Notes: generated by a model not told the origin, from the letters alone. A stretch of DNA of 64,000 bases from CBDDBU01 sp965226045 (GCA_965226045.1 CBDDBU010000023.1:1-64000), one strand, 5' to 3'; counted from the stretch's first letter, positions 1 through 8,779 are shown. A program made the numbers and translations.

Positions 1-36
1 AGTTCGAGTCATGCCCGATTTTGGGTGACGGCGTGA

Positions 37-1259
37 TCAGGCGCCGGCGCGAGTTTTGGTTTCGTCGATCTGCATACCGTCTTTGAATCTCACACCTTCG
101 ATGACCTTGGGCAACTGATTGTTTCCATGAGCCGCCGCCAGGTCTTGCTGGCGGTGGTGATCAGCTTGAAGACCATGGCCAGAGTTGTTCCGTGAGACAA
201 GCAGCCCTTGGTGCGCACGGTGCGGTGGCGGACGGTAGCGAAGACGCTTTCGATTGGATTGGTCGTCCTGATATGCCGCCAGTGCTCGGCCGGGAAGTCG
301 TAGAAGGCCAGCAAGGCGTCGCGGTCCTTTGTCAAGCAGGCGACGGCTTGGAGGTATTTGGCGTCGTACTTGGCGGCGAAAGTATTCATCGCCCTCTCGG
401 CCTCGGCGCGGCCATCCGCCATCCAGATATCATGCAGGGCAGCTTTGGCGGCGGTTTGTCGCGACTTCGGCAGCTTGTTCAAGACATTGGCTGTCTTGTG
501 GACCCAGCAGCGCTGGCGGCGGGTGTCGGGAAAGATCTCCTCCAGCGCCTTCCAGAAGCCCAGAGCGCCATCGCCGATGGCGAGCTCGGGACCGATCGTG
601 AGCCGGCGCCCGCGCAGGCATGCCAGCAACTCACGCCAGCTCTGGGCGCTCTCGCGCACCCCCGCCTGGAAGCCCACGAGTTCCTTGCGTCCCTCCGGCG
701 TGGCGCCGATGAGGACCAGAATGCATTGCTTCTCGTCCTCCAGCCGACCCTGGAGATAGATGCCATCGGCCCACATGTAGACGTAGCGTCGGGCCGACAG
801 GTCGCGCCGGCGCCAGCGCTCGTGCTCGGCCTCCCACTCCGCCTTCAGGCGGCCGATCACCTGCGCCGACAAGCCAGAGGCGTCCTTGCCGAGCAACGCC
901 TCCAGCGCCTCCTGGAAGTCCCCGCTGGACACGCCACGAAGGTAGAGCGTCGGCAAAACCGCATCCAGCGACCGCGTCCGCCGCGCGAAACGGGGCAGAA
1001 TGGCCGACGTGAAACGGATGCGCTTTCCTCCGACGCTGCCACGGTCCCGGACCTTCGGGCGCCGCACAGACACAGGACCAATGCCAGTCAGGATCGCCCG
1101 TTCCGGCCCGTGGCCATGACGCACTAGGCGCCGGCGGCCGTCTTCGGTCTTCAGATGTTCATGCGCCGCCAGCACGGCGGCAACCTCCGCTTCAATGGCC
1201 TGTGCCAGGAGCTCGCGAGCTCCGGCGCGGAGTACTTCGGTCAGCGGATCGGCCGTCAC
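37..1259 (-). pseudogene. IS256-family transposase, frameshifted near its 3' end and clipped at its 5' end
   Basis: This is a mutator/IS256-type DDE transposase. Visible landmarks are MWADGIYL (first Asp), IGDGALGFWKAL (second Asp) and NPIESVFATVR (Glu). The long open frame ends at about position 90 in residues foreign to the family. One base out of frame, from about 128 down to 37, the normal ending GNNQLPKVIEGVRFKDG can be read, so a one-base deletion near 128 has shifted the frame. The 5' end is open up to the IS21-A border at 1268 with no clear start; the GTG at 1259 is arbitrary. IS21-A therefore appears to have removed the first codons and the right terminus. The left terminus lies at or beyond the window edge. 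Confidence 0.85.
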
Positions 1260-1358
1260 CCCTGGATTGTCAAACGGCTTTCAATATTGACCCCCAATCG
1301 GCGTGCAAAATTGACCCCCCTGAGCGGCAACCGGGGCGCAGGCACGGCCGGCGCAGGC

Positions 1359-2087
1359 TCAGGAGCGGTTCTTGAAGCGCCAGCTCTCGTTGCCGGTCTC
1401 GATGATCTCGCAATGATGGGTGAGACGGTCGAGCAGGGCTGTGGTCATCTTGGGGTCGCCGAAGACGGATGGCCATTCGCCGAAGGCGAGGTTGGTGGTG
1501 ATGACGATCGAAGTGCGCTCGTAGAGCCGGCTCATGAGGTGGAAGAGTAGCTGCCCGCCGGCCTGAGCGAAGGGCAGGTAGCCGAGTTCGTCGAGGATGG
1601 CGAAGTTGCGTCGGACGAGCTGGTCTGCGGTGCGGCCCTGGCGCCGGGCACGGAGTTCGGCCTCGAGGTGATTGACCAGGTCGACGACGTTGTAGCACCG
1701 GCCGCGTGCGCCCTTTCGGATGCAGGACCGCGCGATGGCGACGGCGAGATGGGTCTTGCCGGTGCCGGTGCCGCCGACGAGCACGATGTTGCGCTTGCCC
1801 TCCAGGAAGCCGCCGCCGGCGAGCTCCTGGATCAGGGGCTCGTTGACCGGCGAGGCGGCGAAGTCGAAGTCGGCCAGCTCCTTGGCCGTCGGCAGCCTGG
1901 CGGACGCTATCTGGTACTTGATGGAGCGCGCCTGCTTGTCGGCGATCTCGACCTGCAGCAGTGTACCGATGATCTGCTGCACCGGATGGCGGCGCTTGAG
2001 CCCGTCGGCGAGGATATCGTCGTAGGCGGCGCGCATGCCCGCGAGCTTCAGCGCCGTCATCATCGCCAGCACCTCATGACGCTCCAT
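1359..2087 (-). CDS. istB: IS21 helper ATPase IstB
   Basis: This AAA+ ATPase helps the IstA transposase choose and bind target DNA. The protein is 242 residues, the usual length. It has a Walker A motif GGTGTGKTHLA at about residues 105-115 and a Walker B-type ILDELGYLPF near 165. The start ATG overlaps the end of istA by 14 bases, the normal translationally coupled arrangement. The frame is intact, but its partner istA is frameshifted, so this copy can act only with an IstA supplied elsewhere. It is similar to, but clearly diverged from, the IstB of copies B and C. Confidence 0.93.
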   Translation of the reverse strand: MERHEVLAMMTALKLAGMRAAYDDILADGLKRRHPVQQIIGTLLQVEIADKQARSIKYQIASARLPTAKELADFDFAASPVNEPLIQELAGGGFLEGKRNIVLVGGTGTGKTHLAVAIARSCIRKGARGRCYNVVDLVNHLEAELRARRQGRTADQLVRRNFAILDELGYLPFAQAGGQLLFHLMSRLYERTSIVITTNLAFGEWPSVFGDPKMTTALLDRLTHHCEIIETGNESWRFKNRS

Positions 2088-3587
2088 GACCGGCCTCCCT
2101 CAGGCTGTCATAGCGCTGGCAATCGGCAACCGGCTGGTGACGGAGTTGCAGGCCCTCAGGCGTCGGGATGGTTGCCGGCGGTGCCGGCTGGCGCTGCCGG
2201 GCGAGGATGTTGAGCACGACGTCGGCGCTGCAGGCGCCGCAGTCGAGCGCTTCGGCGCAGGCCGCCTCGACCGCCTCCAGTCCGTCCTCCAGCACGGCCG
2301 CGAGCACCTTGACGAACTGCCGGTCGCCGTCGTCGTGGCCCGCGAGCCGGGTTCGCAGGCGGCCGAGCGCGTTGGGCAACTGCCAGCCCTTGAAGGGCGC
2401 GCCATTGCGCAGCGCGTCGGGCTTCCTCGTCAGGATCGGCACGTAGTGCCACGGATCGTAGGCGACCTGGCCGCGCCCGAAGCTGCGGGGATGCTCGGCG
2501 ACGATCTCGCCGTCCTGGCGGATGGCGATCCGATCGGCATAGGCCCGCACGTCCACCGGTCGCCCCACCGCGCGTGCCGCGACGCTGTACTGGTTGTTGT
2601 CGAAGCGCACCAGACAGGTCTTGGAAACCGCTACCTCAGTGGCATGGAAGCCGTCGAAGGGGCCGCGGTACGCCGTCAGGAAGGGCCGCTCCTCCTCGAA
2701 CACCTGCCACACCGTCTTGCCCGGGATCGTCGGATGCGGATGCTTCTTGGCGTCCTTGATGCACCGATCCATCAGCCACTCGTTGATCTCGGCGTAGGAG
2801 CGGCCCCGCGGGCTGGGCACGAACAGGCGGCCGCGAACGTCACCCACCTGCCTCTCGACCTGCCCCTTCTCCCAGCCAGCCCCTGGCGTGCACGCCACAG
2901 GCTCCACCAGATGGTGCGAACACATCTCCTGGAAGCGGCGGTTGTAGTCCCGCTTCTTGCCCACGAACACCGTGCTCACCGCCGTCTTCATGTTGTCGTA
3001 GATGCCTCGCCGGCAGACCCCGCCGAAGAAGCGGAAGGCGCGCTCGTGCGCCTCGAACACCATCTCCTGGCTCTCGCGCGGGAAGATCTGAACCAGCTGC
3101 ATCCGGCTGTAGCAGAGCCGCATGTGCGCCGCCTTTACCCTGGTCGTCACACCCGACAGGCGCGCGTACTCGTGGCTCCAGTCGAACTGGTAGGCCTCGC
3201 CGGGATCGAAGCTCAGCGGCACAAAGGCCTGCGACGGCGACAACAGCCGCCACCGGCGCCACCAGGCCCTGGCATAGCGGCGCACCGCGTCATAGCCGCC
3301 CTCATAGCCCAGCGACGCAAGGTCTTCATGAATCCGCAGAAGAGACAGCCGATCCGGCGCTCCTTCTTCTCGTTGGCCTCCAGCTGGCGCTCGAGCTCCT
3401 CCACCCACGGCCCCAGCTTCGGCATCGGCTGGATCTTGCGCTCGTAGCTGAACGAGGTCTCATCGCCCCGCACCACCTTGCGCACCGTGTTCTTCGAAAC
3501 CCTCAAATCCCGGGCGATCTTCTTGATCGGAACGCCCCTCACCAGATGATCCCGACGGATCTTCGCGATCGTTTCCACAACCAGCAT
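2074..3587 (-). pseudogene. istA: IS21 transposase IstA, one-base frameshift
   Basis: The DDE (rve-type) transposase of IS21 is read in two overlapping frames. From the ATG at 3587 (MLVVETIAKIRRDH) comes the N-terminal helix-turn-helix with SKNTVRKVVRG. The frame breaks near 3351 after LEANEKKER and resumes one base away with RLSLLRIHEDLASLGYEGG, running to 2074. The catalytic core (YQFDWSHEYARL, IYDNMKTAVS, GWEKGQVERQVG) and the C-terminal beta-barrel part are complete. Copies B and C give the uninterrupted alignment across the break, which supports a simple indel. A deliberate frameshift is unlikely because no slippery sequence is obvious there. Confidence 0.88.
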
Positions 3588-3641
3588 CTCCCCCTCACCT
3601 CGTCCGTCCAATGACAAGGCGCGTTCATGGGCACAAACCAT

Positions 3642-3653
3642 GGGGGGGGGGGG
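3642..3653 (+). repeat. Run of 12 G upstream of istA (copy A)
   Basis: Twelve consecutive G on the plus strand lie between the IS21-A terminal repeat and the istA start (12 C in the sense of istA). Copies B and C have only five C at the corresponding place, so the tract has expanded in this copy. Such runs slip easily during replication and in sequencing. Confidence 0.9.
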
Positions 3654-3705
3654 TCAATTTTGGACGCCGATCACCCCCAACAGGGGGTCAATTTTCCACG
3701 CTTAA

Positions 3706-4581
3706 CAACAAGCGCCGTTCCACTTTGAAAACCGCCCTGGCGTCCTGCGCTGCCGCAAGTGCCGCCAGAACACCGGGCTGACGGTGGGAACAGTGATGGA
3801 GCGTAGCCACACTCCGCTGAACGTCTGGTTCTGGGCCGCTTATCTGGTCGCCAGTCAGACGCCCGGCATGTCCGCCGTGCAGTTTCAGCGGCAACTTGGT
3901 CTTTCGCGCTACGAGACGGCCTTTCAAATTCTCCACAAGCTCCGCTCGGGCATGGTGCGGCCCAACCAAGACAGGATCGGTGGACAGCCCAAGAACCATG
4001 TTGAGGTGGACGAAACCTGGGTTGGCGGGCGAACGCGTGGGGAAGGCCGTGGTGTTCACCACAAGGTTCTCGTCTCCTGTGCCATCGAGGTGCGTCATCG
4101 AAAACCGGGCACCAAGCTCGACAACCGGAAAGACGGACGCTATGCCGGACGCGTTCGGCTCGCCGTCGTGCTCGACCGTAGCGCCGAGTCGCTCTGTGGG
4201 TTCGTCGAGAGCACCGTCGCGCCGGGATCGCTGATCGTTACTGACGATTGGAGCGGCTATGCTGGCCTCGGTAAGCGCGGCTATGAGCACTTCGCTGTTG
4301 CCGAGTGTGGTGATCCAGAGGTTGCCGAGCAATACCTGCCGATCATCCATCTGGTTTTCGCCAACCTGAAGACGTGGCTGATCGGTATCCACCACGGCGT
4401 TAGCCACCAGCACCTACAAGCCTACCTCAACGAGTTCACCTTCCGCTTCAACAGGCGGTTCTACCCGTTCAACGCCTTCCGCTCATTGCTCGGCATCGCG
4501 GGCGACACCTCTGCTCCAACCTATGCCGAGCTTTACTCGGGAGAGTGGCGGCACCCTACATGTAGCGGTCATGGGCGTTAA
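3706..4581 (+). pseudogene. IS1595-family (ISXO2-like) transposase, 5'-truncated
   Basis: The frame opens right at the IS21-A border and reads through the second half of the N-terminal zinc ribbon (LRCRKCRQNTG). It continues into the ISXO2-like DDE domain: VEVDETWVGGR (first Asp), VTDDWSGYAGL (second Asp), and a C-terminal part with FTFRFNRRFYPFNAF. The beginning of the zinc ribbon and the start codon were removed by IS21-A. The GTG at 3784 is not a natural start. The right end of the IS lies at about 4590-4596, where the adjacent cyclase homology resumes. The protein is otherwise intact to its stop at 4581. Confidence 0.88.
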
Positions 4582-4595
4582 CCGGATAGGCAAGG

Positions 4596-5537
4596 TTGCA
4601 CCTTCACCGGCTTGCCCTTGTACGTGAAGGTCGAGTTGCGGGCGATGACGAACAGACCGGATACTTGGGAGAGATCGGTGATCAGGGCGTCGGTCATGCC
4701 GTCGGCGAACCACTCCTGCCCGGGTTCGTCGCTCATGTTGTCGAAGGGCAGGACGGCGATGGAGGGTTTGTCGGGCAGCGCGAAGGCCATCTTCGCGGGG
4801 TCGGCCGGCTCCACCCGAACCACCCACGGCTCTTCCACCACCGCCCATACCAGGGCGGCGATGGCAATCGCGGCGGCGAGCCCTATCCCGGCCCAGTGCG
4901 CGGGCGCCAGGCGTGCCTTGGCCTGCTTGTGCGCTATGAGTGTGCCGCTCGCCTCCGGCTCAAGCAGAACCCGATACGCGCGAACGGGTTCGGTGATGTT
5001 CTTGACCTCCTTCGCGCCCAGGTCTTCCAGCCCGACCTCGACCTTGTTCCTGGCGTGGTCGAAGGCCGTACCGGAGATGATCAGGCCACCAGGATCGGCA
5101 AGCTCCTGCAGGCGCGCCGCCACGTTGACGCCGTCGCCGTAGATATCGTCACCCCGAACGATGATGTCGCCGAGATTGACACCGATCCGGAACGCGATGC
5201 GGCGTCCCTCGGGCTCATCGCGGTTGCGGGCCGCCATTTCTCGCTGGATCTCGGCCGCGCATTGAACCGCATCGACGACGCTGGCGAACTCGACCAGCGC
5301 GCCGTCGCCCATCAGCTTGACGATGCGACCGTTGTTCTTCGCGATGCTCGGATCGATCACCTCGCGGCGATGGGCTTCAAGGCGGGCGAGCGTGCCGGTC
5401 TCGTCGGCCTCCATCAAGCGTGAGTAGCCGACCACATCGGCGCTCAGGACCGCCGCGAGCCTGCGTTCGACGCTGTTCTCGGCTATCGCAGCCTCCCGTG
5501 CGCGCTCAAAGCCCTCCGCATCGTAGGTGGCCGGCAC
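4596..5537 (-). pseudogene. Class III adenylate/guanylate cyclase, C-terminally cut by IS1595
   Basis: The N-terminal cyclase homology domain spans roughly residues 24-195 (RRLAAVLSADVVGYSRLM, GDGALVEFASV, DIYGDGVNVAARL, ISGTAFDHAR). A single membrane segment follows at about 215-235 (GIGLAAAIAIAALVWAVV), then the start of a FlgO/TolB_N-like domain (SIAVLPFDNMSDEPGQEWF). In this common alphaproteobacterial architecture a long TPR region normally follows. Here homology stops at STFTYKGKPVKVQ, where the IS1595 remnant begins, and five foreign residues lead to a stop at 4578. The catalytic domain could still be made, but the sensory or TPR half is lost. The ATG at 5537 is assumed; a later start at about residue 17 is possible. 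Confidence 0.85.
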
Positions 5538-5563
5538 GGAAGAGTCGATGCGCCGCCGAGGCC

Positions 5564-6610
5564 TCAGCCCTCGGCGAGTACCGCGCGCAGCTCGCTGGCC
5601 GCGAGTTCGACGTCGGCGCGGGTGGCATCGAGGTGGGTGACCGCGCGCATGCGCATGGGCGACGAGACGCCGATGCGGACGCCGCGCGCGCGCAGGCGCT
5701 CGGCGATCTCGGCCCCGCTCAGGCCGGTTTCGGACACATCGAAGAACACGAGGTTGGTCTCGATCCGCTCGAGTTCGAGCCGGACGCCGGGGATGTCGGC
5801 GATCAGCGCGGCGAAGTGGCGCGCGTTCTCGTGATCCTTGACCAGGCGCTCGACGTTGTGCTCGAGCGCATAGACGCAGGCGGCGGCGATGACGCCGGCC
5901 TGGCGCATGGCGCCCCCGAACTGTTGTTTGCAGCGCCAGGCCTCGGCGATGAAATCAGCCGAGCCGGCCAGCACCGCGCCGACCGGGGCGCCCAGGCCCT
6001 TGGAGAAGTCGATCCACGCCGAATCGAACGGGGCCGCGTAGTCGGCCGCCGCGACGCCGGTCTCGACCACCGCGTTCAACAGGCGCGCGCCGTCCATGTG
6101 GAGGGTCAGGCCGTTGTCGCGCGCCACCTTGGCGACGGCGTGAATTTGCTCCAACGGCCAGATCGTGCCGCCGCCCTGGTTGCTGGTTTGCTCGACCGAC
6201 ACCAAGCGCGAGCGCGGCCGATGGTTGCTGAGCGGCGTGCGGATGGCGGCCCGCACCTGCTCGGCGGTGAACAGGCCGCGCCGGCCGTCGAGGACCTGGA
6301 GCATCAGGCCCGAGAGCGCCGCCGGCGCGCCGGTCTCGGCATGAACCGCGTGGGCGGTGCGGTCGAGGATGACCTCATCGCCCTGCCGGCACCACACGCG
6401 ATAGGCGATCTCGTTGCACATCGAGCCCGAGGGCGTGTAGACCGCCGCCTCCTTGCCCATGAGCTCGGCCACCATCGCGCACAGACGGTTGACGGTGGGG
6501 TCCTCGCCGGCCTGCTCGTTGCCGACCGCGGCTTCAGCGATCGCCTTGCGCATCGCCGGGCTCGGCCGGGTGTTGGTGTCGCTGTACAGATCGACGCGCA
6601 GGTTGTCCAA
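5564..6610 (-). CDS. Low-specificity threonine aldolase (beta-eliminating lyase family)
   Basis: This PLP enzyme splits threonine or allo-threonine into glycine and acetaldehyde. From the chosen start the protein is 348 residues, the normal size for the family. The PLP lysine is K204 in WIDFSKGLGAPVG. HMDGARLLNAVVETG carries the Asp that contacts the PLP ring, and VDLYSDTNTRPSPAMRKAI is the family's N-terminal signature. I start at the TTG at 6610 because a strong GGGGGAGG ribosome site sits six bases upstream and the family homology begins exactly there; an ATG at 6664 would add unrelated residues. The gene stands alone between a broken cyclase and the ISNCY insertion. That element lies about 90 bases upstream and may have displaced its promoter. 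Confidence 0.9.
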   Translation of the reverse strand: MDNLRVDLYSDTNTRPSPAMRKAIAEAAVGNEQAGEDPTVNRLCAMVAELMGKEAAVYTPSGSMCNEIAYRVWCRQGDEVILDRTAHAVHAETGAPAALSGLMLQVLDGRRGLFTAEQVRAAIRTPLSNHRPRSRLVSVEQTSNQGGGTIWPLEQIHAVAKVARDNGLTLHMDGARLLNAVVETGVAAADYAAPFDSAWIDFSKGLGAPVGAVLAGSADFIAEAWRCKQQFGGAMRQAGVIAAACVYALEHNVERLVKDHENARHFAALIADIPGVRLELERIETNLVFFDVSETGLSGAEIAERLRARGVRIGVSSPMRMRAVTHLDATRADVELAASELRAVLAEG

Positions 6611-6683
6611 GTTCGTCCTCCCCCGGATGCGAACGGCCCCGATGCGAACGGCCGATCCTCGCATATTCGCCGCGGCGCGGCCA

Positions 6684-6699
6684 CGCGGCCGGGGCTGAG
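6684..6699. repeat. 16-bp target duplication, left copy
   Basis: CGCGGCCGGGGCTGAG lies immediately outside the left terminal repeat of the ISNCY-type element. An identical copy follows the right terminal repeat at 10853-10868. Confidence 0.85.
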
Positions 6700-6762
6700 T
6701 GTCAATGACACGTAAAGATGTCCGGATTAGGTAGCACATTAAATGTCCGCTGCTGTTGTTGG

Positions 6763-6813
6763 GCCTGTGGGGAAGTGGGAAGGCGCGGAGCGGCTTGCCA
6801 CTTCCCCACAGGC
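6763..6813 (-). terminator. Strong hairpin after the ISNCY transposase gene
   Basis: GCCTGTGGGGAAGTGG and its exact 16-base reverse complement are separated by 19 bases, just downstream of the transposase stop and inside the left end of the element. There is no clear T run, so termination is inferred. It could also shield the transposase gene from outside transcription. Confidence 0.6.
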
Positions 6814-6830
6814 TTGGTCGCCGAGCGGAT

Positions 6831-8009
6831 TTAGGCGGCCCGTAAGCTTGACTTGTCGGTTTCGAGGTTGCCCTCCTGATCGTAGCGTCCGAGGCATCTG
6901 GGGCCGTGGAAGACAGCGAGCGTGCCGTCGGGATATTCATGGACGCGGACGCTGGCCTTGACGAAGTGCCGGCGGTGGGACTGTTCGGGGATCTGCAGGA
7001 GCAGCCCGTGATAGCGCACGGTGTTGTCGTTCTGGACCTGACGGGCTTCCTGGATTGAAAGGATGTCGGTGAGCTCGGGCCCGAGGTAGGCGACGAAGGC
7101 GGAGCCTGGCTCGGCTGCCGGCACGGCGAATTGGGCGTTGAAGGCCAGCAGCAGCAGGAAGACCTCGCGGATGTAGCGGTTGGCCGCCTCGATGTCGCTG
7201 ATCCCGGCCAGTCTGAGCTCTTGCGGCAGACGGTTCTGGAGCGTGCCGAAGAGCCGCTCGACCCGCCCCCGGGCCTGTGGCGAATAGGAGGGGATGTGCT
7301 CGATGCCGAGCTGCGAGAGCGCCCGCCCGACCTGCGTCGGCCGCTCCTTGTCGACCTTACCGCCGGCCTTCGGCGTCACGAAGTAATGGCTCCCCCGGTC
7401 GGTGTAGAAGCTGCAGAACAGACCCTTCGCCTCGATCGTCTCCTGGAGCCCCCGGAAGCTCGAGTGCGTGCTTTCCTCCTCCACCAGAAAGGCCGAATAG
7501 ACCTCGCTCGTGGCATCGTCCATGCTCGCCACCAGGTCCAGCTCTCGGTCCAACGCCGCAAGCCAGCGGAAGGGCGAGGCGTCCTGGAACACCAGCATGC
7601 CGGGAAGCGGCCGCCTGGGCCGCCGCCGGCGGTGCACCCCGCGGCGCTTCGCCGGCTTCACCAGACCCGCCCGCTGAAGCTGAAGCTTGGTCCAGGTGTA
7701 GCCGTAGGCGAAGCCATGATCGCACACCAGGTGCTCGTGAAAGTGCTTCGTCGTGAAGTCCCAATAGCGCGTCCGGTACTGCTCCAGCAGCCACTCAATC
7801 TGGTCCACTGGCGCCCGCCGACCAGAGGCTCGGCCGCGGCGCCGGTCGATCAGGCCCTCCGCCCCCTCAGCCTCGTAACGATCCCGAAGCCGGCGAAAGT
7901 GACGTTCGCTCATCCCCAACACCTCCGCCGCCTCCAAACAACTCAACCGGCCACTGCCATACCGACCAATCGCCTCGACAATCCGAGCCACTCTGACCTC
8001 CGGTAGCAT
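6831..8009 (-). CDS. ISNCY-family transposase
   Basis: This is an intact 392-residue transposase. An N-terminal helix-turn-helix (LEAAEVLGMSERHFRRLRDR, about residues 25-44) is followed by an rve-type DDE core with D143 (FQDASPFRWL), D204 (YTDRGSHYF) and probably E251 (ARGRVERLFG). A C-terminal beta-rich part follows. The start ATG at 8009 has a GGGGAGG site four bases upstream. It is the only gene of the outer element. The nested IS1-family element inserted 34 bases upstream of its start and probably separated it from its own promoter in the right terminal repeat. The gene ends in TAA. Confidence 0.92.
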   Translation of the reverse strand: MLPEVRVARIVEAIGRYGSGRLSCLEAAEVLGMSERHFRRLRDRYEAEGAEGLIDRRRGRASGRRAPVDQIEWLLEQYRTRYWDFTTKHFHEHLVCDHGFAYGYTWTKLQLQRAGLVKPAKRRGVHRRRRPRRPLPGMLVFQDASPFRWLAALDRELDLVASMDDATSEVYSAFLVEEESTHSSFRGLQETIEAKGLFCSFYTDRGSHYFVTPKAGGKVDKERPTQVGRALSQLGIEHIPSYSPQARGRVERLFGTLQNRLPQELRLAGISDIEAANRYIREVFLLLLAFNAQFAVPAAEPGSAFVAYLGPELTDILSIQEARQVQNDNTVRYHGLLLQIPEQSHRRHFVKASVRVHEYPDGTLAVFHGPRCLGRYDQEGNLETDKSSLRAA

Positions 8010-8117
8010 CCGACCTCCCCGGTTTCAAATCGTTCCAAAAACCGGTAGTGCATCAGTTTCAAATATGACCTGTCGCGGCTCTGCCCCGCCTCCTGTATGC
8101 TTAGCGGAAAGCAGAGA

Positions 8118-8128
8118 GGGGGGGGGGG
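8118..8128 (+). repeat. Run of 11 G in the ribosome-binding position of the first cargo gene
   Basis: Eleven G are followed by CA and then the ATG at 8131. The tract occupies the Shine-Dalgarno position, so a change in its length would move the spacing to the start codon. Confidence 0.85.
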
Positions 8129-8130
8129 CA

Positions 8131-8358
8131 ATGCGGACGAGCGAGCCTGGGAACAGCATCTATTTCGAGATCGGCGTCTGGTACAACGAGGAAACGGGAA
8201 GCATCCACATGACAGCGAAGGATGCCCCCGGTTTCCATACGACCGTTCGTCAGGACTCCAAGCTCAAACGGGGGCATCCGAACTTGTTCAAGAAGTTGGC
8301 CAGATGCCTTCGCGAGAAGGGTGCCCCTGCGCCGCAGGAAGCGACGACCGATGCCTAA
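8131..8358 (+). CDS. Small conserved protein of unknown function (cargo gene 1)
   Basis: This encodes 75 residues starting at an ATG two bases after a G11 run that must serve as ribosome site. The body (SIYFEIGVWYNEETGSIHMT, GFHTTV, HPNLFKKLARCLREKG) looks like a compact beta-sheet followed by a basic helix. I remember similar small proteins in other alphaproteobacteria but know no function. It ends with TAA overlapping the next gene by 8 bases, so the two are translationally coupled. It lies inside the IS1-family element and is plainly a passenger. The start could be the internal ATG at codon 27, but the first 26 residues fit the fold. Confidence 0.7.
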   Translation: MRTSEPGNSIYFEIGVWYNEETGSIHMTAKDAPGFHTTVRQDSKLKRGHPNLFKKLARCLREKGAPAPQEATTDA

Positions 8359-8584
8359 AGGACCGCAGGGGCAGAAGCGCCCCGCCGATGTCGTCGGCAA
8401 CGCCGTGCGTGTCATGCGGATCGCGACCGGCGAGGAAGAGGAAGAGATCGAGGTCGACGGCAAGGACCCGGCCGCGAAGGCGCTGGGCGCGAGAGGCGGC
8501 AGAGCCCGAGCCAACAAGCTCACTTCCGAAGAACGATCAGCCATTGCCAGAAAGGCCGCGGCAGCGCGCTGGAAGACAAAGTAA
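8351..8584 (+). CDS. Small basic, alanine-rich protein of unknown function (cargo gene 2)
   Basis: This encodes 77 residues whose ATG overlaps the end of cargo gene 1. The N-terminus is PKGPQGQKRPADV, and the middle is VRVMRIATGEEEEEI. The C-terminal half is rich in Lys, Arg, Ala and Gly (GARGGRARANKLTSEERSA, then ARKAAAARWKTK), a pattern seen in small nucleic-acid-binding or histone-like tails. RNA or DNA binding is an inference from composition only. It stops at a TAA followed 11 bases later by a hairpin that separates it from the tRNA gene on the other strand. Confidence 0.7.
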   Translation: MPKGPQGQKRPADVVGNAVRVMRIATGEEEEEIEVDGKDPAAKALGARGGRARANKLTSEERSAIARKAAAARWKTK

Positions 8585-8595
8585 TTCGAAAATAG

Positions 8596-8624
8596 GGGCC
8601 GACATGCTATCCTCATGTCGGCCC
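8596..8624. terminator. Hairpin between cargo gene 2 and the tRNA gene
   Basis: GGGCCGACATG and CATGTCGGCCC form a perfect 11-bp stem around a 7-base loop. It lies between the 3' ends of two convergent transcription units, so it can terminate both. No T run is present. Confidence 0.65.
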
Positions 8625-8631
8625 TTAGGGA

Positions 8632-8720
8632 TGGCGGGGACGGTGGGATTCGAACCCACGAGACCCGGGAGGTCTGGCGGTTTTAAAGACCGCTGCGTTC
8701 AACCGCTCTGTCACGTCCCC
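8632..8720 (-). tRNA. tRNA(Ser)-like tRNA with anticodon UUA (putative ochre suppressor)
   Basis: Read on the minus strand: acceptor GGGGACG/CGTCCCC (7 perfect pairs), anticodon arm GCGGT-CTTTAAA-ACCGC (5 perfect pairs, loop with T33), long variable arm with stem AGACC/GGTCT, and T arm GTGGG-TTCGAAT-CCCAC. G73 and an encoded CCA follow. The anticodon is UUA, which pairs with UAA and, by U34 wobble, possibly UAG. The body resembles tRNA-Ser(UGA), including the GAGCGGTTGAA D loop, with G35 changed to U. The long variable arm and G73 are serine identity features, and SerRS does not read the anticodon. Odd point: the D stem is weak, with 10-25 and 12-23 both A-C. It could be a dead tRNA, but the other arms are faultless. 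Confidence 0.82.
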
Positions 8721-8738
8721 TGAGAAGGGGGCCGATTT

Positions 8739-8779
8739 GGGGCCGCTGCTTGCGTCTTAGTGGACAGGGCAGCGGCCCC
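8739..8779 (+). terminator. Hairpin followed by T-rich sequence, upstream side of the tRNA gene
   Basis: GGGGCCGCTGC and GCAGCGGCCCC form an 11-bp perfect stem with a 19-base loop, followed on the plus strand by TGCTTTTC. It could stop plus-strand transcription that has run antisense through the tRNA. On the minus strand it lies in the tRNA leader and would have to be tolerated or processed. Confidence 0.5.

Larger units (their letters stand above)
1268..3707 (-). mobile_element. IS21-family element, copy A
   Basis: Both ends begin with TGT and carry repeated GTGGAAAATTGACCCC-like or CAAAATTGACCCCC-like motifs, the multiple transposase-binding repeats typical of IS21. The inner pair of genes is istA then istB, overlapping, on the minus strand. 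The flanks do not match: the low side is the 5' end of an IS256 transposase and the high side is the inside of an IS1595 transposase. No target duplication is visible, so this is a recombinant junction rather than a fresh insertion. Borders are read from the terminal motifs and could be off by a few bases. Confidence 0.8.

Noticed and set aside
3351..3353. Programmed frameshift in istA copy A
   Set aside because: No slippery heptamer or following structure is evident, and copies B and C run through this place in a single frame.
3784..3786. GTG as natural start of the IS1595 transposase
   Set aside because: Conserved zinc-ribbon sequence (CRKC) lies upstream in frame; the true start was removed by IS21-A.
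8632..8720. Reading the tRNA as an ordinary tRNA-Leu(UAA)
   Set aside because: The only 5-7-5 anticodon arm with perfect pairing puts TTA, not TAA, at positions 34-36, and G73 plus the D loop fit serine rather than leucine (A73).
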